Below, one piece after another: positions 7,766 through 16,941 of a stretch of DNA of 64,000 nt (the first letter of the stretch is position 1; each line of letters starts with the position of its first letter). Location: NCBI RefSeq assembly GCF_011398925.1, contig NZ_AP022842.1, forward strand, positions 2,406,001 to 2,470,000. Reading direction: 5' to 3'. Position numbers and translations under genes: made by a program. Source of the DNA: Bacillus sp. KH172YL63. GTDB lineage: Bacteria; Bacillota; Bacilli; Bacillales; Bacillaceae_B. The notes under the pieces are model-generated. The model saw nothing but the letters and a program-made list of their open reading frames with translations, had not been told where the DNA came from and did no database searches.

Positions 7766-10612
7766 TTATCGGGTTAACGCTTCGTTTATGATTCGTGATT
7801 GTTCTTTTTTGTGTACGGTCGGTTCACCTTCTGAAGGGCTTGAACGTCTCCGTCTGCCAACATAATTCACTTCGACACCATTTGGCGCAATGGAGCGTAA
7901 ACGGGACTCCACAAACGTCCATGCTCCCATATTCTTAGGCTCTTCCTGGATCCATACAAGTTCTTTCAAGTTTGGATATCTTTCCAGGATGGTTGAAATA
8001 TCCCCGTTCGGGAACGGATAGATTTCTTCGACCCGAAGGATGTGCAGCCAATCTTTATCATCAAGACCCTGGAGTTTTTCTTCGAGGTCAATGGCAATCT
8101 TCCCGCTGCACAATATGATTCGTTCAACGGCTGACTGATCTTCCCCAAGTCCTTTTTGTTCCAGTACAGAATGGAATTCCCCGTTGGCAAGTTCTTCAGC
8201 CGTAACTGCTGCAAACTGGTTTCGGAGCAGACTCTTTGGCGTCATGATGACAAGCGGGCGTACTTCTTCCTTCTGCAGGATCGCAGCTTGGCGTCTTAAG
8301 ATATGGAAGTACTGTCCTGCTGTAGAACAATTGGCAACCGTCCAGTTGTACTCACCGCCCAGTTGAAGGAAACGCTCTAAACGTGCACTTGAATGTTCCG
8401 GTCCCTGACCTTCATATCCGTGAGGCAAAAGCATGACCAATCCTGTCTTTTGTCCCCATTTCGCACGGCCGGCCGAGATGAACTGGTCAAACATCACCTG
8501 AGCCATATTGGAAAAGTCACCAAATTGGGCTTCCCACAGTACCAGTGTTTCAGGTGCAAAGACATTGTATCCGTATTCGTATCCGACGACCGCCGTTTCG
8601 GTTAACGGGCTGTTAAGGACCACAAATGACGCATGGCTGTCGTCCAGATTGTGTAATGGAATGTATTCTTCACCGGTTTTTTCATCATGGAGAACAAGGT
8701 GTCGCTGAGCGAACGTTCCACGCTCAGAATCTTGTCCTGCCAGGCGGATTGGTGTACCATCTTTCAAGATAGATGCAAACGCAAGCGTTTCTGCATGCGC
8801 CCAGTCAATCTTGCCTTTGCCTTCGAATACCTGGCTTCTTCTCTGAAGGATGCGTTCTAACTTCTTGAACACATTGAATCCTTCCGGCCATTGAAGAAGT
8901 TCATCATTCAAACCTTTCAGCTTATTGATTTCAACGCTAGTATTGATTTCAGGCAGGCCATTGGCCACATATTCAGGCGGGGCCATAACAGTATCAGGAT
9001 CTTCGTCTTTAGACGGGACCTTCTCATAGGCCGATTTTAATTCAGCTTCTATGTCTGCATCCATTTTATCCACTTCTGCTTGTGAAATAATTCCTTCTGA
9101 CACCAACCTGTCTGCATACTGTTTTTTCACATTTGGATGGTTTTGGATGACTGAATACATCAATGGGTTTGTCACCATTGGTTCATCCATTTCATTGTGA
9201 CCGAATCTGCGATAACCGATTAAGTCAATCACAAAGTCTTTTCCGAATGTTTTACGATATTCATAGGCAAGAACTGCAGCAGCAAGACATGCTTCAGGAT
9301 CATCTGCGTTCACATGGACAATCGGTACCTCAAATCCTTTTGCCGTGTCAGATGCATACTTCGTTGAACGTGAATCACGGCTTTCAGTTGTGAACCCGAT
9401 CATATTATTCGCGATCAGGTGAATGGAACCACCGGTCGTATATCCGCGTAATTGACTCATATTCAGTGTTTCGGCAACGACACCTTGACCCGGGAACGCT
9501 GCATCCCCATGAATCATGATAGCGTAGGAGGATTCTGGAGTTTGGACAGGATAGCCATTTTCTTCTCTTACTTCCTGTGCAGCACGTGTGTAACCTGCCA
9601 CAATCGGACTGACTACTTCCAGATGGCTCGGGTTATTGGCAAGGGTCACACGGGCTCTTGCTGTTGGCGATTGCTGCGGAGCGATTTCACGATCTGCCCC
9701 AAGGTGGTACTTCACATCGCCTGTCCACCCGAAAGTGATGCCGATAGAGCCTTCTGAAGGAATAAGATCTTTGCTCGGTGCATGCTGGAACTCAGCAAAA
9801 ATCATTTCATACGGCTTTCCGATGACATGGGCAAGGACGTTTAAGCGGCCCCTGTGTGCCATGCCGATATTCACCGTTTTCGCACCGGTTTCAACCGAGT
9901 AACGGATCATTTCATCCAGCAATGGAACCATCGTATCCAAGCCTTCAATAGAGAAGCGTTTTTGACCTACAAAAGTACGGTGAACATACTTCTCAAATCC
10001 ATCCACCTGCGCAAGCCGTTTATACAAAGCCAATTTCTTATCTTTTGTCAGAGGGGTAAAGTAAGATTCCGACTCAATCTTCTCCCTTAACCAATTCTTC
10101 TCTTCCAGCTCATGAACGTGAGCATATTCAAAAGCTAATTTATTCGTATAGACCTGTCTTAAGTGTTGAATTGCCTGAAGTCCATCCTTAATGTGTGAGG
10201 GTGCGTTCGGACAAAGGAAATCGACAGGGATCTGCTTTAAATCCTCTTCAGTCAGATTGAATTCAGAAAGCTCAATCCTTCTTGTATCTTTATTTCGGTC
10301 ATTTAAGGGATTAATATCCGCAGCCAAGTGACCATATGTACGAATATTATCTGCCAATTTCACCGCAGCCACCATTTTGCTCAGAGCAGTGGGCTGTTCA
10401 GGTAATGTAAAGGATGAGTCTCCGTGCTGGGCACTTGCAATGACCTTCACATCCTCAACTGTAGGAGGACCCCATTGTTCGAATAATTCTTTCATATCAG
10501 GATCCACGCCTGTTGGATCCTCAAGGAATTGTTCGTATACCTCCATTACATAGCCAAGATTGGGGCCGTAGAACGATTGCCATGGTTCCCCTTTTGCCGA
10601 TTGTTTTTTCAT
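7766..10612 (-). CDS. odhA: 2-oxoglutarate dehydrogenase E1 component
   Basis: The thiamin-diphosphate-dependent E1 subunit that decarboxylates 2-oxoglutarate and loads succinyl onto OdhB. It has 948 residues, as in B. subtilis OdhA. The N-terminal [19 protein letters not shown] is the family's opening helix; [13 protein letters not shown] and [13 protein letters not shown] are the ThDP/Mg regions, and the transketolase-like C-terminal half contains [19 protein letters not shown]. The ATG at 10612 follows GGAGGTTTTTCACG. odhA and odhB form an operon; a cre-like box overlapping the promoter downstream edge suggests repression by CcpA on preferred sugars, which is known for odhAB in B. subtilis. 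Confidence 0.97.
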   Translation of the reverse strand: MKKQSAKGEPWQSFYGPNLGYVMEVYEQFLEDPTGVDPDMKELFEQWGPPTVEDVKVIASAQHGDSSFTLPEQPTALSKMVAAVKLADNIRTYGHLAADINPLNDRNKDTRRIELSEFNLTEEDLKQIPVDFLCPNAPSHIKDGLQAIQHLRQVYTNKLAFEYAHVHELEEKNWLREKIESESYFTPLTKDKKLALYKRLAQVDGFEKYVHRTFVGQKRFSIEGLDTMVPLLDEMIRYSVETGAKTVNIGMAHRGRLNVLAHVIGKPYEMIFAEFQHAPSKDLIPSEGSIGITFGWTGDVKYHLGADREIAPQQSPTARARVTLANNPSHLEVVSPIVAGYTRAAQEVREENGYPVQTPESSYAIMIHGDAAFPGQGVVAETLNMSQLRGYTTGGSIHLIANNMIGFTTESRDSRSTKYASDTAKGFEVPIVHVNADDPEACLAAAVLAYEYRKTFGKDFVIDLIGYRRFGHNEMDEPMVTNPLMYSVIQNHPNVKKQYADRLVSEGIISQAEVDKMDADIEAELKSAYEKVPSKDEDPDTVMAPPEYVANGLPEINTSVEINKLKGLNDELLQWPEGFNVFKKLERILQRRSQVFEGKGKIDWAHAETLAFASILKDGTPIRLAGQDSERGTFAQRHLVLHDEKTGEEYIPLHNLDDSHASFVVLNSPLTETAVVGYEYGYNVFAPETLVLWEAQFGDFSNMAQVMFDQFISAGRAKWGQKTGLVMLLPHGYEGQGPEHSSARLERFLQLGGEYNWTVANCSTAGQYFHILRRQAAILQKEEVRPLVIMTPKSLLRNQFAAVTAEELANGEFHSVLEQKGLGEDQSAVERIILCSGKIAIDLEEKLQGLDDKDWLHILRVEEIYPFPNGDISTILERYPNLKELVWIQEEPKNMGAWTFVESRLRSIAPNGVEVNYVGRRRRSSPSEGEPTVHKKEQSRIINEALTR

Positions 10613-10719
10613 CGTGAAAAACCTCCAACTATTTTGCCAGTTAGTATAATTTGGGTATCATGTATTCTTGCATCGATTAAAATAGGTTTCATTATGCAAG
10701 AATAGTAATTTTTACTACA

Positions 10720-10767
10720 TAAAAACGCTTACAAGGACATTTTATCACTGTGAAGTAGTAAGATAAA
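10720..10767 (-). promoter_or_regulatory. Candidate odhA promoter with overlapping cre (CcpA) site
   Basis: Reading the minus strand, TTTATC (10762-10767) and TAAAAT (10739-10744) are separated by 17 bases. Just downstream lies TTGTAAGCGTTTTTA (10720-10734), which matches the cre consensus WTGNAANCGNWNNC apart from one terminal base. A cre just after the start point is a typical repression position. The promoter call is weaker than the cre call. Confidence 0.55.
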
Positions 10768-10908
10768 GTCTTTATGACAAATTTCTTAAAATTTTGTTTT
10801 TCGGGATTTGTCTGTCGATATTACTTATATTCCCATAATAAAATGCAAGAAAACCTTTTAGTAAATAGACTATTCTGAAATAATATTTTATTAAGCGCTT
10901 TCTCGTCC

Positions 10909-10942
10909 ACCCTCTTGTAGCCCTCCTACGAGGGTACTTTTT
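10909..10942 (+). terminator. Terminator-like hairpin without an obvious gene
   Basis: ACCCTC pairs with GAGGGT and, past a two-base bulge, GTAG pairs with CTAC, followed by ACTTTTTTC on the + strand. No + strand gene precedes it, so it may end an antisense or leader transcript opposite the odhA 5' region. Confidence 0.5.
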
Positions 10943-11141
10943 TCATAAACCATCTTACTACTGTTACCTAAAAAAACCAAATATTTTTTGCTGATTTGTT
11001 GGTTTTTTTCTGGAATGGCATTTTTGTAGAGTGATAGGAAGGCTGGGTTCAAGTTCCCGATATGAACTTAACGCCCAGTCACTGCATAGGATAGAACAAC
11101 AGCCGGTATGATCCTATATTGTGAGAAGTGAGGTGGTTCAC

Positions 11142-11663
11142 ATGTTCCCATGGAGTTTATTCCCTTTCAACAAAGACATGAAAGATCAAATGAACCAAAT
11201 GAATCCAAAGGAAATGGATACCTATATCCAAGGCATGATGAAAAAAATGTTCCCGGGCGGATGGGAAAGTATGTTAAATCCGAATGACATGATGAATGGG
11301 GCCCAAACGTTCGCAAGCCCAATGGGGATGATGGGGAATCAAGGTCAGAAACCTCAGCGGAACGAAGCTTCTTCTTCATCTCCAAACGTACCGACGACTC
11401 TGTTTGAAACGTTCGAAGATGTATATATCCGTTTTCAGGTCCCGGATGAAGAATGGATGAAATCCTTGAAGATTTTCCATACGTCGAATCAGGCCATCAT
11501 TGAGAACATACCGGGCAGTGAAGAGCGTCAGGTGATCACACTCCCCTGCCTTGTGAAGAAAAAAGGGGCGGTTGCCCAGTACAAAGATGGGATCTTAGAA
11601 TTGAAAATACCTAAGAGCATTGATATGCAGTACACAGAAATAGACGTCTCAGAAAAGTACTGA
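11142..11663 (+). CDS. Hsp20/alpha-crystallin-like protein, possible spore coat/germination protein
   Basis: A 173-residue protein starting MFPWSLFPFNKDMK after a GAGGTGG ribosome binding site. The N-terminal third is rich in Met, Asn, Gln and Pro (low complexity, near residues 15-85). The rest is beta-rich (VYIRFQVPDEEWMKSLKIFHT ... DGILELKIPKS) and looks like an alpha-crystallin domain. Small Hsp20-like proteins with such N-termini occur as Bacillus coat or germination proteins (CotM/CotP/GerT type). That spore role is an inference from memory. A hairpin overlaps its stop and it converges with the histidine kinase gene. Confidence 0.6.
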   Translation: MFPWSLFPFNKDMKDQMNQMNPKEMDTYIQGMMKKMFPGGWESMLNPNDMMNGAQTFASPMGMMGNQGQKPQRNEASSSSPNVPTTLFETFEDVYIRFQVPDEEWMKSLKIFHTSNQAIIENIPGSEERQVITLPCLVKKKGAVAQYKDGILELKIPKSIDMQYTEIDVSEKY

Positions 11664-11670
11664 GACGTCT
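11642..11670. terminator. Perfect 11-bp hairpin at convergent gene ends
   Basis: AGACGTCTCAG at 11642-11652 and CTGAGACGTCT at 11660-11670 form a perfect stem over the stop codon of the Hsp20-like gene, six bases from the stop of the opposing kinase gene. There is no long T-run on either side, so termination may be weak. Confidence 0.55.
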
Positions 11671-11675
11671 TCATG

Positions 11676-13085
11676 TTAGTGGACAGAACGAAGGGAAAGT
11701 CTGATGATGGTCCCTTCCGGGTGATTCCTGGACGCAGTGATACGGCCATTATAATTTTGTACAAGCTTGGAAGCGATGGCAAGTCCCAACCCATATCCGC
11801 CTTTTTCCCGGCTTCTGGCTTTATCGACACGGTAAAAACGGTCGAAGATCTTAGGGATGTCTTCTTCAGGAATGCCAATCCCTTCATCCTTGACCTCGAT
11901 TATCACGCCATCTTCATGCTGAACAAGGAGGACTTCGGTCGTCGAGTACTGGTCTGAATACTTCACCGCATTATCCAATAGAATGATCATGATCTGTTCC
12001 AGATGCCTCGGCATGATACATACGACTGCTTCCTCCTTCAATTCATCCCTCCAAATGAAGGTATGGTCTTTATGGAGGAACCTGAAGTCCCTGATCACCT
12101 TATCCACCACCTGCTGTACATTTGCGCTGGCGTTCTCAAGGTCGAAAGTTTCCCTGTCGGCCCTTGAAAGCTCTAACAACTCTCCCACAAGCCTTTTAAC
12201 ACGTTCAAGCTCTTCTAATGAAACCTCCAGCGATTCCTCAAGGATCGTCGGATCTTTCTTGCCCCATCTGTTCAGCAGGGCAAGATGTCCTTCCAGCACC
12301 TGAATCGGCGTTCTCAGCTCATGGGAGGCATCCTCCACAAATTGCTGCTGCTGCTGAAAGGACTTCTCAATCTGACTCATCATTTTATTGAAAATTTGGG
12401 ATAGCTCACTGATTTCATCATGAGCCTTTACGATTTCAACTCTCTCATGGAACCCTTTCCGTTCAATCGATCTCATCGTTTCAGAGAGCTTATTCAAAGG
12501 CCTTACAAACCTTTTTGCCATGTAGTAGCCTACAACGGCACTGATCAACAATGCAAGTACCCCTGTGAGTGTCATCATCCAGAAGAGATTCTTCATGATC
12601 TTTTCATATCGGTTAAGAGGCTGGATGATCTCTACGTACCCGTTGAAATGGCTTGACCTGATCGGGGAGTTGCCTATGAGCATTCTCTTCCCCTCCGTCT
12701 CAATCAACGTCACCGATTTTTCTCTGACAGGCTGGAAAGGCACATAAAAGGAAGATTCATTTTCACCCCTGATTTCCAACACCTGATTTCCTTGTCGGTC
12801 CAATATCCGGATGGTCTGGTCTTTTTCTGCGATTTGTTTCATCAAGTCCCGGCTGTCATATATATCCTGCAATTGGATATTCGGACCTCTTTGTTTAAAG
12901 AAGACGGTGATTTCATCCAGGACACGTCCGAAGTTATTCTCTTCCTCATCAAGCATCCATTTGCTGATGGCGTGGTATTGAAAAAAACTGAATAGAAAAA
13001 ATGCCAGGAATATCGCTGAACCTGCAGCAAAAGCCCACTTCACCTTGAGGGAAGAAGGCTTGAAGCGATCGATGAATGCTTTCAT
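11676..13085 (-). CDS. ykoH: Membrane sensor histidine kinase (YkoH-like), 469 aa
   Basis: An OmpR-partner sensor kinase. Transmembrane helices lie at about residues 15-37 and 167-190, bracketing an extracytoplasmic sensor domain of about 130 residues; a HAMP domain follows, then HisKA with the phosphorylated H255 in DASHELRTP, the N box (LLDNAVKYS) and the G boxes (DEGIGIPEED, GGYGLGLAI). The start overlaps the regulator stop as ATGA, so the two are translationally coupled. I recall the closest B. subtilis pair as YkoG/YkoH, whose signal is not well defined. Assignment as a kinase is certain, the symbol is tentative. Confidence 0.85.
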   Translation of the reverse strand: MKAFIDRFKPSSLKVKWAFAAGSAIFLAFFLFSFFQYHAISKWMLDEEENNFGRVLDEITVFFKQRGPNIQLQDIYDSRDLMKQIAEKDQTIRILDRQGNQVLEIRGENESSFYVPFQPVREKSVTLIETEGKRMLIGNSPIRSSHFNGYVEIIQPLNRYEKIMKNLFWMMTLTGVLALLISAVVGYYMAKRFVRPLNKLSETMRSIERKGFHERVEIVKAHDEISELSQIFNKMMSQIEKSFQQQQQFVEDASHELRTPIQVLEGHLALLNRWGKKDPTILEESLEVSLEELERVKRLVGELLELSRADRETFDLENASANVQQVVDKVIRDFRFLHKDHTFIWRDELKEEAVVCIMPRHLEQIMIILLDNAVKYSDQYSTTEVLLVQHEDGVIIEVKDEGIGIPEEDIPKIFDRFYRVDKARSREKGGYGLGLAIASKLVQNYNGRITASRNHPEGTIIRLSLRSVH

Positions 13086-13762
13086 GTCCTCATCACATAT
13101 CCTGTTCCACGTACAGTCTGGATATAGCTCTCTTCATCAGGTGCATCGATCTTATTCCGCAAATATCTCACATACACATCCACTACGTTCGTTTCAACTT
13201 CTGTGTCATATCCCCAAACCTTATTCAATAGGACTTCCCGGGTCAAGACGATATTCAGGTTCTCCAAAAAGGCAATCAAAAGGTCATATTCCCTCTTCGT
13301 TACTTCTATTTCCTGCTCGTGTTTAAACACTTGCCTGGATTCTTTGTGAACGACAAGGTCCCGATATTGAAAGGAAGTCTGCCCTGAACCTGCTTCTTCA
13401 TTTATGCCCCTTCTGAACACTGCCCTGAGTCTCGCCAACAGTTCTTCGATCGCGAAAGGCTTGACAATATAATCATCCGCCCCGCTGTCAAGTCCTGATA
13501 CCCTGTCCATTACGCTGTCTCTGGCCGTTATCATCAGAATCGGGGTGTTTTTAAGCTGACGGATCCTCCTGCACACTTCCAGTCCATTCAAACCCGGCAG
13601 CATCAGGTCCAGGAGGATGATGTCCCACTCCCCGTTCAAGGCTTTCTCCAATCCTTCTCTTCCATCATAAGAAAGCCCCACATCATATCCTTCATACTTC
13701 AATTCCAATTCAATGAATCTGGAAAGGTTTTTTTCATCTTCTATGACTAAAATCCTTTTCAT
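13082..13762 (-). CDS. ykoG: OmpR-family response regulator (YkoG-like)
   Basis: A receiver domain with acidic pocket D9/E10, phospho-acceptor D52 (LLDLMLPG) and K101 (KPF), followed by a winged-helix DNA-binding domain with the VTKREYDLL and VDVYVRYLRNKID motifs. Length 226 is normal for the OmpR/PhoB class. It overlaps the kinase gene by four bases and starts 30 bases after the small membrane gene at 13793-13918, so all three probably form one operon. Targets cannot be inferred from the sequence. Confidence 0.9.
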   Translation of the reverse strand: MKRILVIEDEKNLSRFIELELKYEGYDVGLSYDGREGLEKALNGEWDIILLDLMLPGLNGLEVCRRIRQLKNTPILMITARDSVMDRVSGLDSGADDYIVKPFAIEELLARLRAVFRRGINEEAGSGQTSFQYRDLVVHKESRQVFKHEQEIEVTKREYDLLIAFLENLNIVLTREVLLNKVWGYDTEVETNVVDVYVRYLRNKIDAPDEESYIQTVRGTGYVMRT

Positions 13763-13792
13763 TCAATCACCTGCTCCAACGCTTAGTACCTA

Positions 13793-13918
13793 TTATTTTA
13801 GTTTACTTTTATTGAAAATAAAATCATTAAGGGCGTGAAATATTTCGACCCCCTGATAGGTCATCAAGGTAATGGCCGTAAAACTGAAAAATAAAACAGG
13901 AATAATGCGAATCCACAT
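13793..13918 (-). CDS. Small single-pass membrane protein upstream of the two-component genes, 41 aa
   Basis: An AAAGGGAGGTTG ribosome binding site precedes the ATG at 13918. The 41-residue product starts MWIRIIPVLFFSFTAI, has one hydrophobic helix (about residues 4-20) and a short soluble tail ending NKSKLK. It lies 30 bases ahead of the response regulator gene on the same strand. I recognise no family. Its position suggests a membrane partner or modulator of the adjacent kinase, which is inference only. Confidence 0.65.
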   Translation of the reverse strand: MWIRIIPVLFFSFTAITLMTYQGVEIFHALNDFIFNKSKLK

Positions 13919-14107
13919 GGTTTCAACCTCCCTTTTTCATTTACTTCATTTTCCTCTTCTTTCATTAAAAGAACATGAGAATCGGGTGAGTTTTTATTAA
14001 GAGATTATTTGTTTACATAATAATATTATTGATGAGTAAATTTTGCGTATGAAAAGAATCGCTTGGAGGGAAATTATCTTGGAAGATTAAAGAACGAGGT
14101 GCACTCA

Positions 14108-15328
14108 ATGGACAGCAGCAAGAAACGATCAGATTTATTTGCCCTTTCATCCATTCCGTTGGTAATGACCCTGGGGAATTCCATGTTGATACCGGTACTC
14201 CCACAATTACAGAAAGAACTTCATATTTCCGGGTTTCAATCAAGCCTCATCATTACCGTTTATTCCATTTTCGCGATCCTCTGCATACCGATGGCGGGAT
14301 TCTTATCAGATCGTTATGGACGAAAAGCGATTTTGATCCCAAGCTTGCTCATCGCCGGGATAGGGGGGCTCATTTGTGGATTTGCTTCAATCATTGGGTC
14401 TCATACTTTTTTATTCGTTCTATTGGGAAGGGTCATTCAGGGAATCGGTGCAGCAGGTGCATTTCCTGTGGTGATCCCGACCGTGGGTGACTTGTATGAG
14501 GACGATAATCAAATCACCAAGGGACTGGGACTGATTGAAACGTCCAATACGTTCGGTAAAGTCCTGAGCCCGATTATTGGCGCAATCCTTGCTGCATGGA
14601 TCTGGTTCGTCCCCTTCTTCTCGATACCGGTCTTGACATCCCTGTCTATCTTGATGATCATCCTATTTGTCAAAGTGCCCCCTAAAAATAGGGAGGAACA
14701 TAAACAAAGCATCAGGGAATTTGTACATGAAGTAAGAATCGTCCTTGGAAGGGAAAAAAATTGGATTGTCTCCATCTTTGCGATCGGCATGATTTCCATG
14801 TTCGTCTTATTTGGTTTCCTCTATCATCTTTCCACCAGATTAGAAACGGCATATGCCATTGGAGGGATATTAAAAGGTTTGTATTTGGCCATCCCACTTC
14901 TCTTTCTATGCATGACCTCTTATATTACGGGGAAAATGATTGGAAAAAACAAAGAAAAAATGAAGTGGGTAATCGTATTCGGGGCACTCATCTCTTCAAT
15001 TGCTTTCATCCCATTTCTTTTCAATGAAGGAAAATGGGTCATGATTTTATTGTTGTCCGTTGCCGGGATCGGTCTCGGGGCTCTATTACCTTGCCTGGAT
15101 GCCCTCATTACCGAAGGCATCGACAAAGAACACAGGGGGACGATCACGTCGATTTATAGTTCTATGCGCTTCACCGGGGTTGCGTTAGGACCGCCTGTCA
15201 TCGCCCTGATGGCCCCGGTCCCCATCTTCATCACATTCATCATCCTCGGCCTATTTGCGGCACTGTCCGGAATGTTTTTCATTAAATTCCCTGCTTCCAT
15301 CTCTCATCCCGAGCCAGCGAAAAAATAA
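14108..15328 (+). CDS. MFS multidrug/siderophore-type exporter, 406 aa
   Basis: A 12-helix major facilitator protein. The motif A loop GFLSDRYGRKAIL lies between helices 2 and 3, and GRVIQGIGAAGAFPV, at helices 4-5, is the antiporter-type motif C region of drug/H+ antiporters. It begins KRSDLFALSSIPLVMTLGNSMLIPVLPQL, which reminds me of the Bacillus exporter YmfD/YmfE group annotated as bacillibactin exporters. The start is the ATG at 14108 after CGAGGTG. It is monocistronic with its own terminator. Export of a siderophore would fit the iron theme at 62 kb but is unproven. Confidence 0.8.
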   Translation: MDSSKKRSDLFALSSIPLVMTLGNSMLIPVLPQLQKELHISGFQSSLIITVYSIFAILCIPMAGFLSDRYGRKAILIPSLLIAGIGGLICGFASIIGSHTFLFVLLGRVIQGIGAAGAFPVVIPTVGDLYEDDNQITKGLGLIETSNTFGKVLSPIIGAILAAWIWFVPFFSIPVLTSLSILMIILFVKVPPKNREEHKQSIREFVHEVRIVLGREKNWIVSIFAIGMISMFVLFGFLYHLSTRLETAYAIGGILKGLYLAIPLLFLCMTSYITGKMIGKNKEKMKWVIVFGALISSIAFIPFLFNEGKWVMILLLSVAGIGLGALLPCLDALITEGIDKEHRGTITSIYSSMRFTGVALGPPVIALMAPVPIFITFIILGLFAALSGMFFIKFPASISHPEPAKK

Positions 15329-15341
15329 AAAAAACATTATA

Positions 15342-15380
15342 CGAAAAAGAAGCAGGGGCATTCTGCTTCTTTTTCGTTTT
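15342..15380 (+). terminator. Rho-independent terminator after the MFS gene
   Basis: CGAAAAAGAAGCAG at 15342-15355 pairs perfectly with CTGCTTCTTTTTCG at 15363-15376, ending in a T-rich arm. Confidence 0.85.
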
Positions 15381-15465
15381 CCATACGATTTCTGGAGCAT
15401 GTTTAACTTACAGCATAATGAGGTAGATATATCCATACACATGATATAGACAAGGAGGAATCGAC

Positions 15466-15645
15466 ATGACCTGGTTGATTGTTAGTGCTTCGCTCTTTAT
15501 TCTTCTAATTGTTGCTGAAGAAATGATTTACTACTATTTAAGATCAAGGATCATCAAGAACCCTCCAAAAACGGAAAGAAGAAAATGGAAACTTCCTTCT
15601 TTGTTTTCAAAAGGAAAAAACGGGCAGGATTCACCATCCTTATAG
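15466..15645 (+). CDS. Small single-pass membrane protein, 59 aa
   Basis: A perfect AAGGAGG lies seven bases before the ATG at 15466. Residues about 3-17 (WLIVSASLFILLIVAE) form a membrane helix and the remaining 40 residues are strongly basic (KTERRKWKLPSLF), so the tail should be cytoplasmic. No family recognised. It ends five bases before the convergent Nudix gene without an obvious terminator between them. The ribosome binding site and protein pattern argue for a real gene. Confidence 0.65.
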   Translation: MTWLIVSASLFILLIVAEEMIYYYLRSRIIKNPPKTERRKWKLPSLFSKGKNGQDSPSL

Positions 15646-15650
15646 GTTGT

Positions 15651-16118
15651 CTATTTCACACTTGAAATGACGTGATGAATGTCATTCGACCGTCCTTCAA
15701 GCAGAGTTTTAGCCTCTACTGGATAAAGCTCTACCTCGTTCAGTTCATCGATCGGGTACCATTTGTAAAGGAGACGGTCCCCTTCCATCCCTTGAAATTC
15801 GCCCTCCTGAAAGAGCCTGTTGTTTTCTGTGCTCACCTCATAGTACATACCCATTTCGTGAAAATTCCACTCTTTATATGGAAAGAAGTTCTCATTCACC
15901 ATCAGTAATCGGCCAACGTCCACATGCACGCCCAGTTCCTCCAGCATTTCCCTCTTAAGACTCTCCCTCGATGGTTCACCCAACACAACCCGCCCACCAG
16001 GTAATGCCCAATAAGAATCTTCACGCTGTCTATGTAATAAAATATGCTTATCCTCGATCCATACAGCCGCAACCCTATAATTGAAAACATCCCCATCGTT
16101 TTTAAACACAATATCCAT
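15651..16118 (-). CDS. Nudix hydrolase, 155 aa
   Basis: The Nudix box is intact near residue 50: GGRVVLGEPSRESLKREMLEELGV, shown here in its pieces as G-x5-E, then REMLEELG, which binds the divalent metal and cleaves a nucleoside diphosphate linked to another group. The start is placed at the ATG at 16118 behind AAAAAGGAGG rather than the upstream ATG at 16142. It begins MDIVFKNDGDVFNYRVAAV. The substrate is not predictable. It is one of four Nudix genes in the window and is followed upstream by repeat copy 2. Confidence 0.85.
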   Translation of the reverse strand: MDIVFKNDGDVFNYRVAAVWIEDKHILLHRQREDSYWALPGGRVVLGEPSRESLKREMLEELGVHVDVGRLLMVNENFFPYKEWNFHEMGMYYEVSTENNRLFQEGEFQGMEGDRLLYKWYPIDELNEVELYPVEAKTLLEGRSNDIHHVISSVK

Positions 16119-16190
16119 AAAATCCCTCCTTTTTAATTTCATTCTACATGAAAGGAAGTTTTTTTTTATAACAATTTTATTTTTATTTGG

Positions 16191-16549
16191 CTGTTTCCGT
16201 AAACATTGTCGCTCTAAAAAAGCGAGGTGCGGTTGATTTCCGCTGCAGATGCTCGCTTTCCGCGGGGCTGGCGGTAAGCCTCCTCGGACTACGTCCTGCG
16301 GGGTCTCACCTGTCCATCAGTTCCCGCAGGAGTTGAGCATCTTCCGCTCCAATCAACCATCGAAGATAAAAACCAAAAATTCACTGGATTAACTACTTAT
16401 TCATCTTCTGAATAGTAGTGATCAACGACAATCAAGTAAATTGCACTCGATTCATTGCTATTGCAATTTTTTATTCCGCAGTCTCAAATTACCGTAGATG
16501 CTCACATTAAGCCTATCAATAACAACAATCAATGGGAAAAGAGCTTTTT
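16191..16549 (-). repeat. Dispersed 359-bp intergenic element, copy 2 (inverted)
   Basis: This is the reverse complement of the element at 1191-1549 and 20308-20791: GC-rich palindromic core first on the + strand (GCTCGCTTTCCGCGGGG ... TCAGTTCCCGCAGGAG), then the AT-rich part with CTTCTGAATAGTAGTGATC. It is full length, about 359 bp, with scattered substitutions. Confidence 0.85.
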
Positions 16550-16621
16550 ATTTAAAGTTTTTTTGCATAGTTTGTTATTATTCATAGACGATTTTGTGAT
16601 GCTCTATGGTTATTTGTCCAT

Positions 16622-16660
16622 AAAAAAAGAAGACAAAAGCTTCAGCATACTTTTGTCTTC
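16622..16660 (-). terminator. Strong orphan terminator on the minus strand
   Basis: GAAGACAAAAG at 16629-16639 pairs perfectly with CTTTTGTCTTC at 16650-16660; the seven A's before it form a U-tract on the minus strand. No minus-strand gene is visible between it and pxpA, so it may end a small RNA. Confidence 0.75.
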
Positions 16661-16703
16661 AAAGGAAAGAAATTAGAATGGGTCTTACATCATAAGAATT
16701 TCA

Positions 16704-16740
16704 AACGAAAAAAAACAGCTACCCCACCGTTTTTTTCGTT
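16704..16740. terminator. A/T-run hairpin between repeat copy 2 and pxpA
   Basis: AACGAAAAAAAAC at 16704-16716 pairs with GTTTTTTTCGTT at 16729-16740, the loop being GC-rich. The T-run lies in the stem, so it could terminate either strand. No gene assigned to it. Confidence 0.45.
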
Positions 16741-16941
16741 CAGGGAGTGATCAATTCTTATTCATAAGCAAGATCATTGTATCTAGTAAAAAAGTGAACT
16801 CTATTAAAAGAAGATTAAAATTTGATGAGAAAACAGATTTTCATACTTTCTGGATTGAAAGACCAAAACACCCGTCCCCAAAATATGATATGATGAATAA
16901 TAATTCAGAATGTTTCAAAACCACTAGCAAGGAAGGATGAA

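Larger units (their letters stand above)
10613..11141. other. Gene-free region upstream of odhA
   Basis: This 529-bp gap holds the odhA control region near 10720-10767, a second cre-like palindrome around AAGCGCTT at 10893-10900, a + strand terminator-like hairpin at 10909-10942 and an AAAAAACCAA/TTGGTTTTTT hairpin at 10971-11009. I find no credible coding sequence in either strand. Confidence 0.6.
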
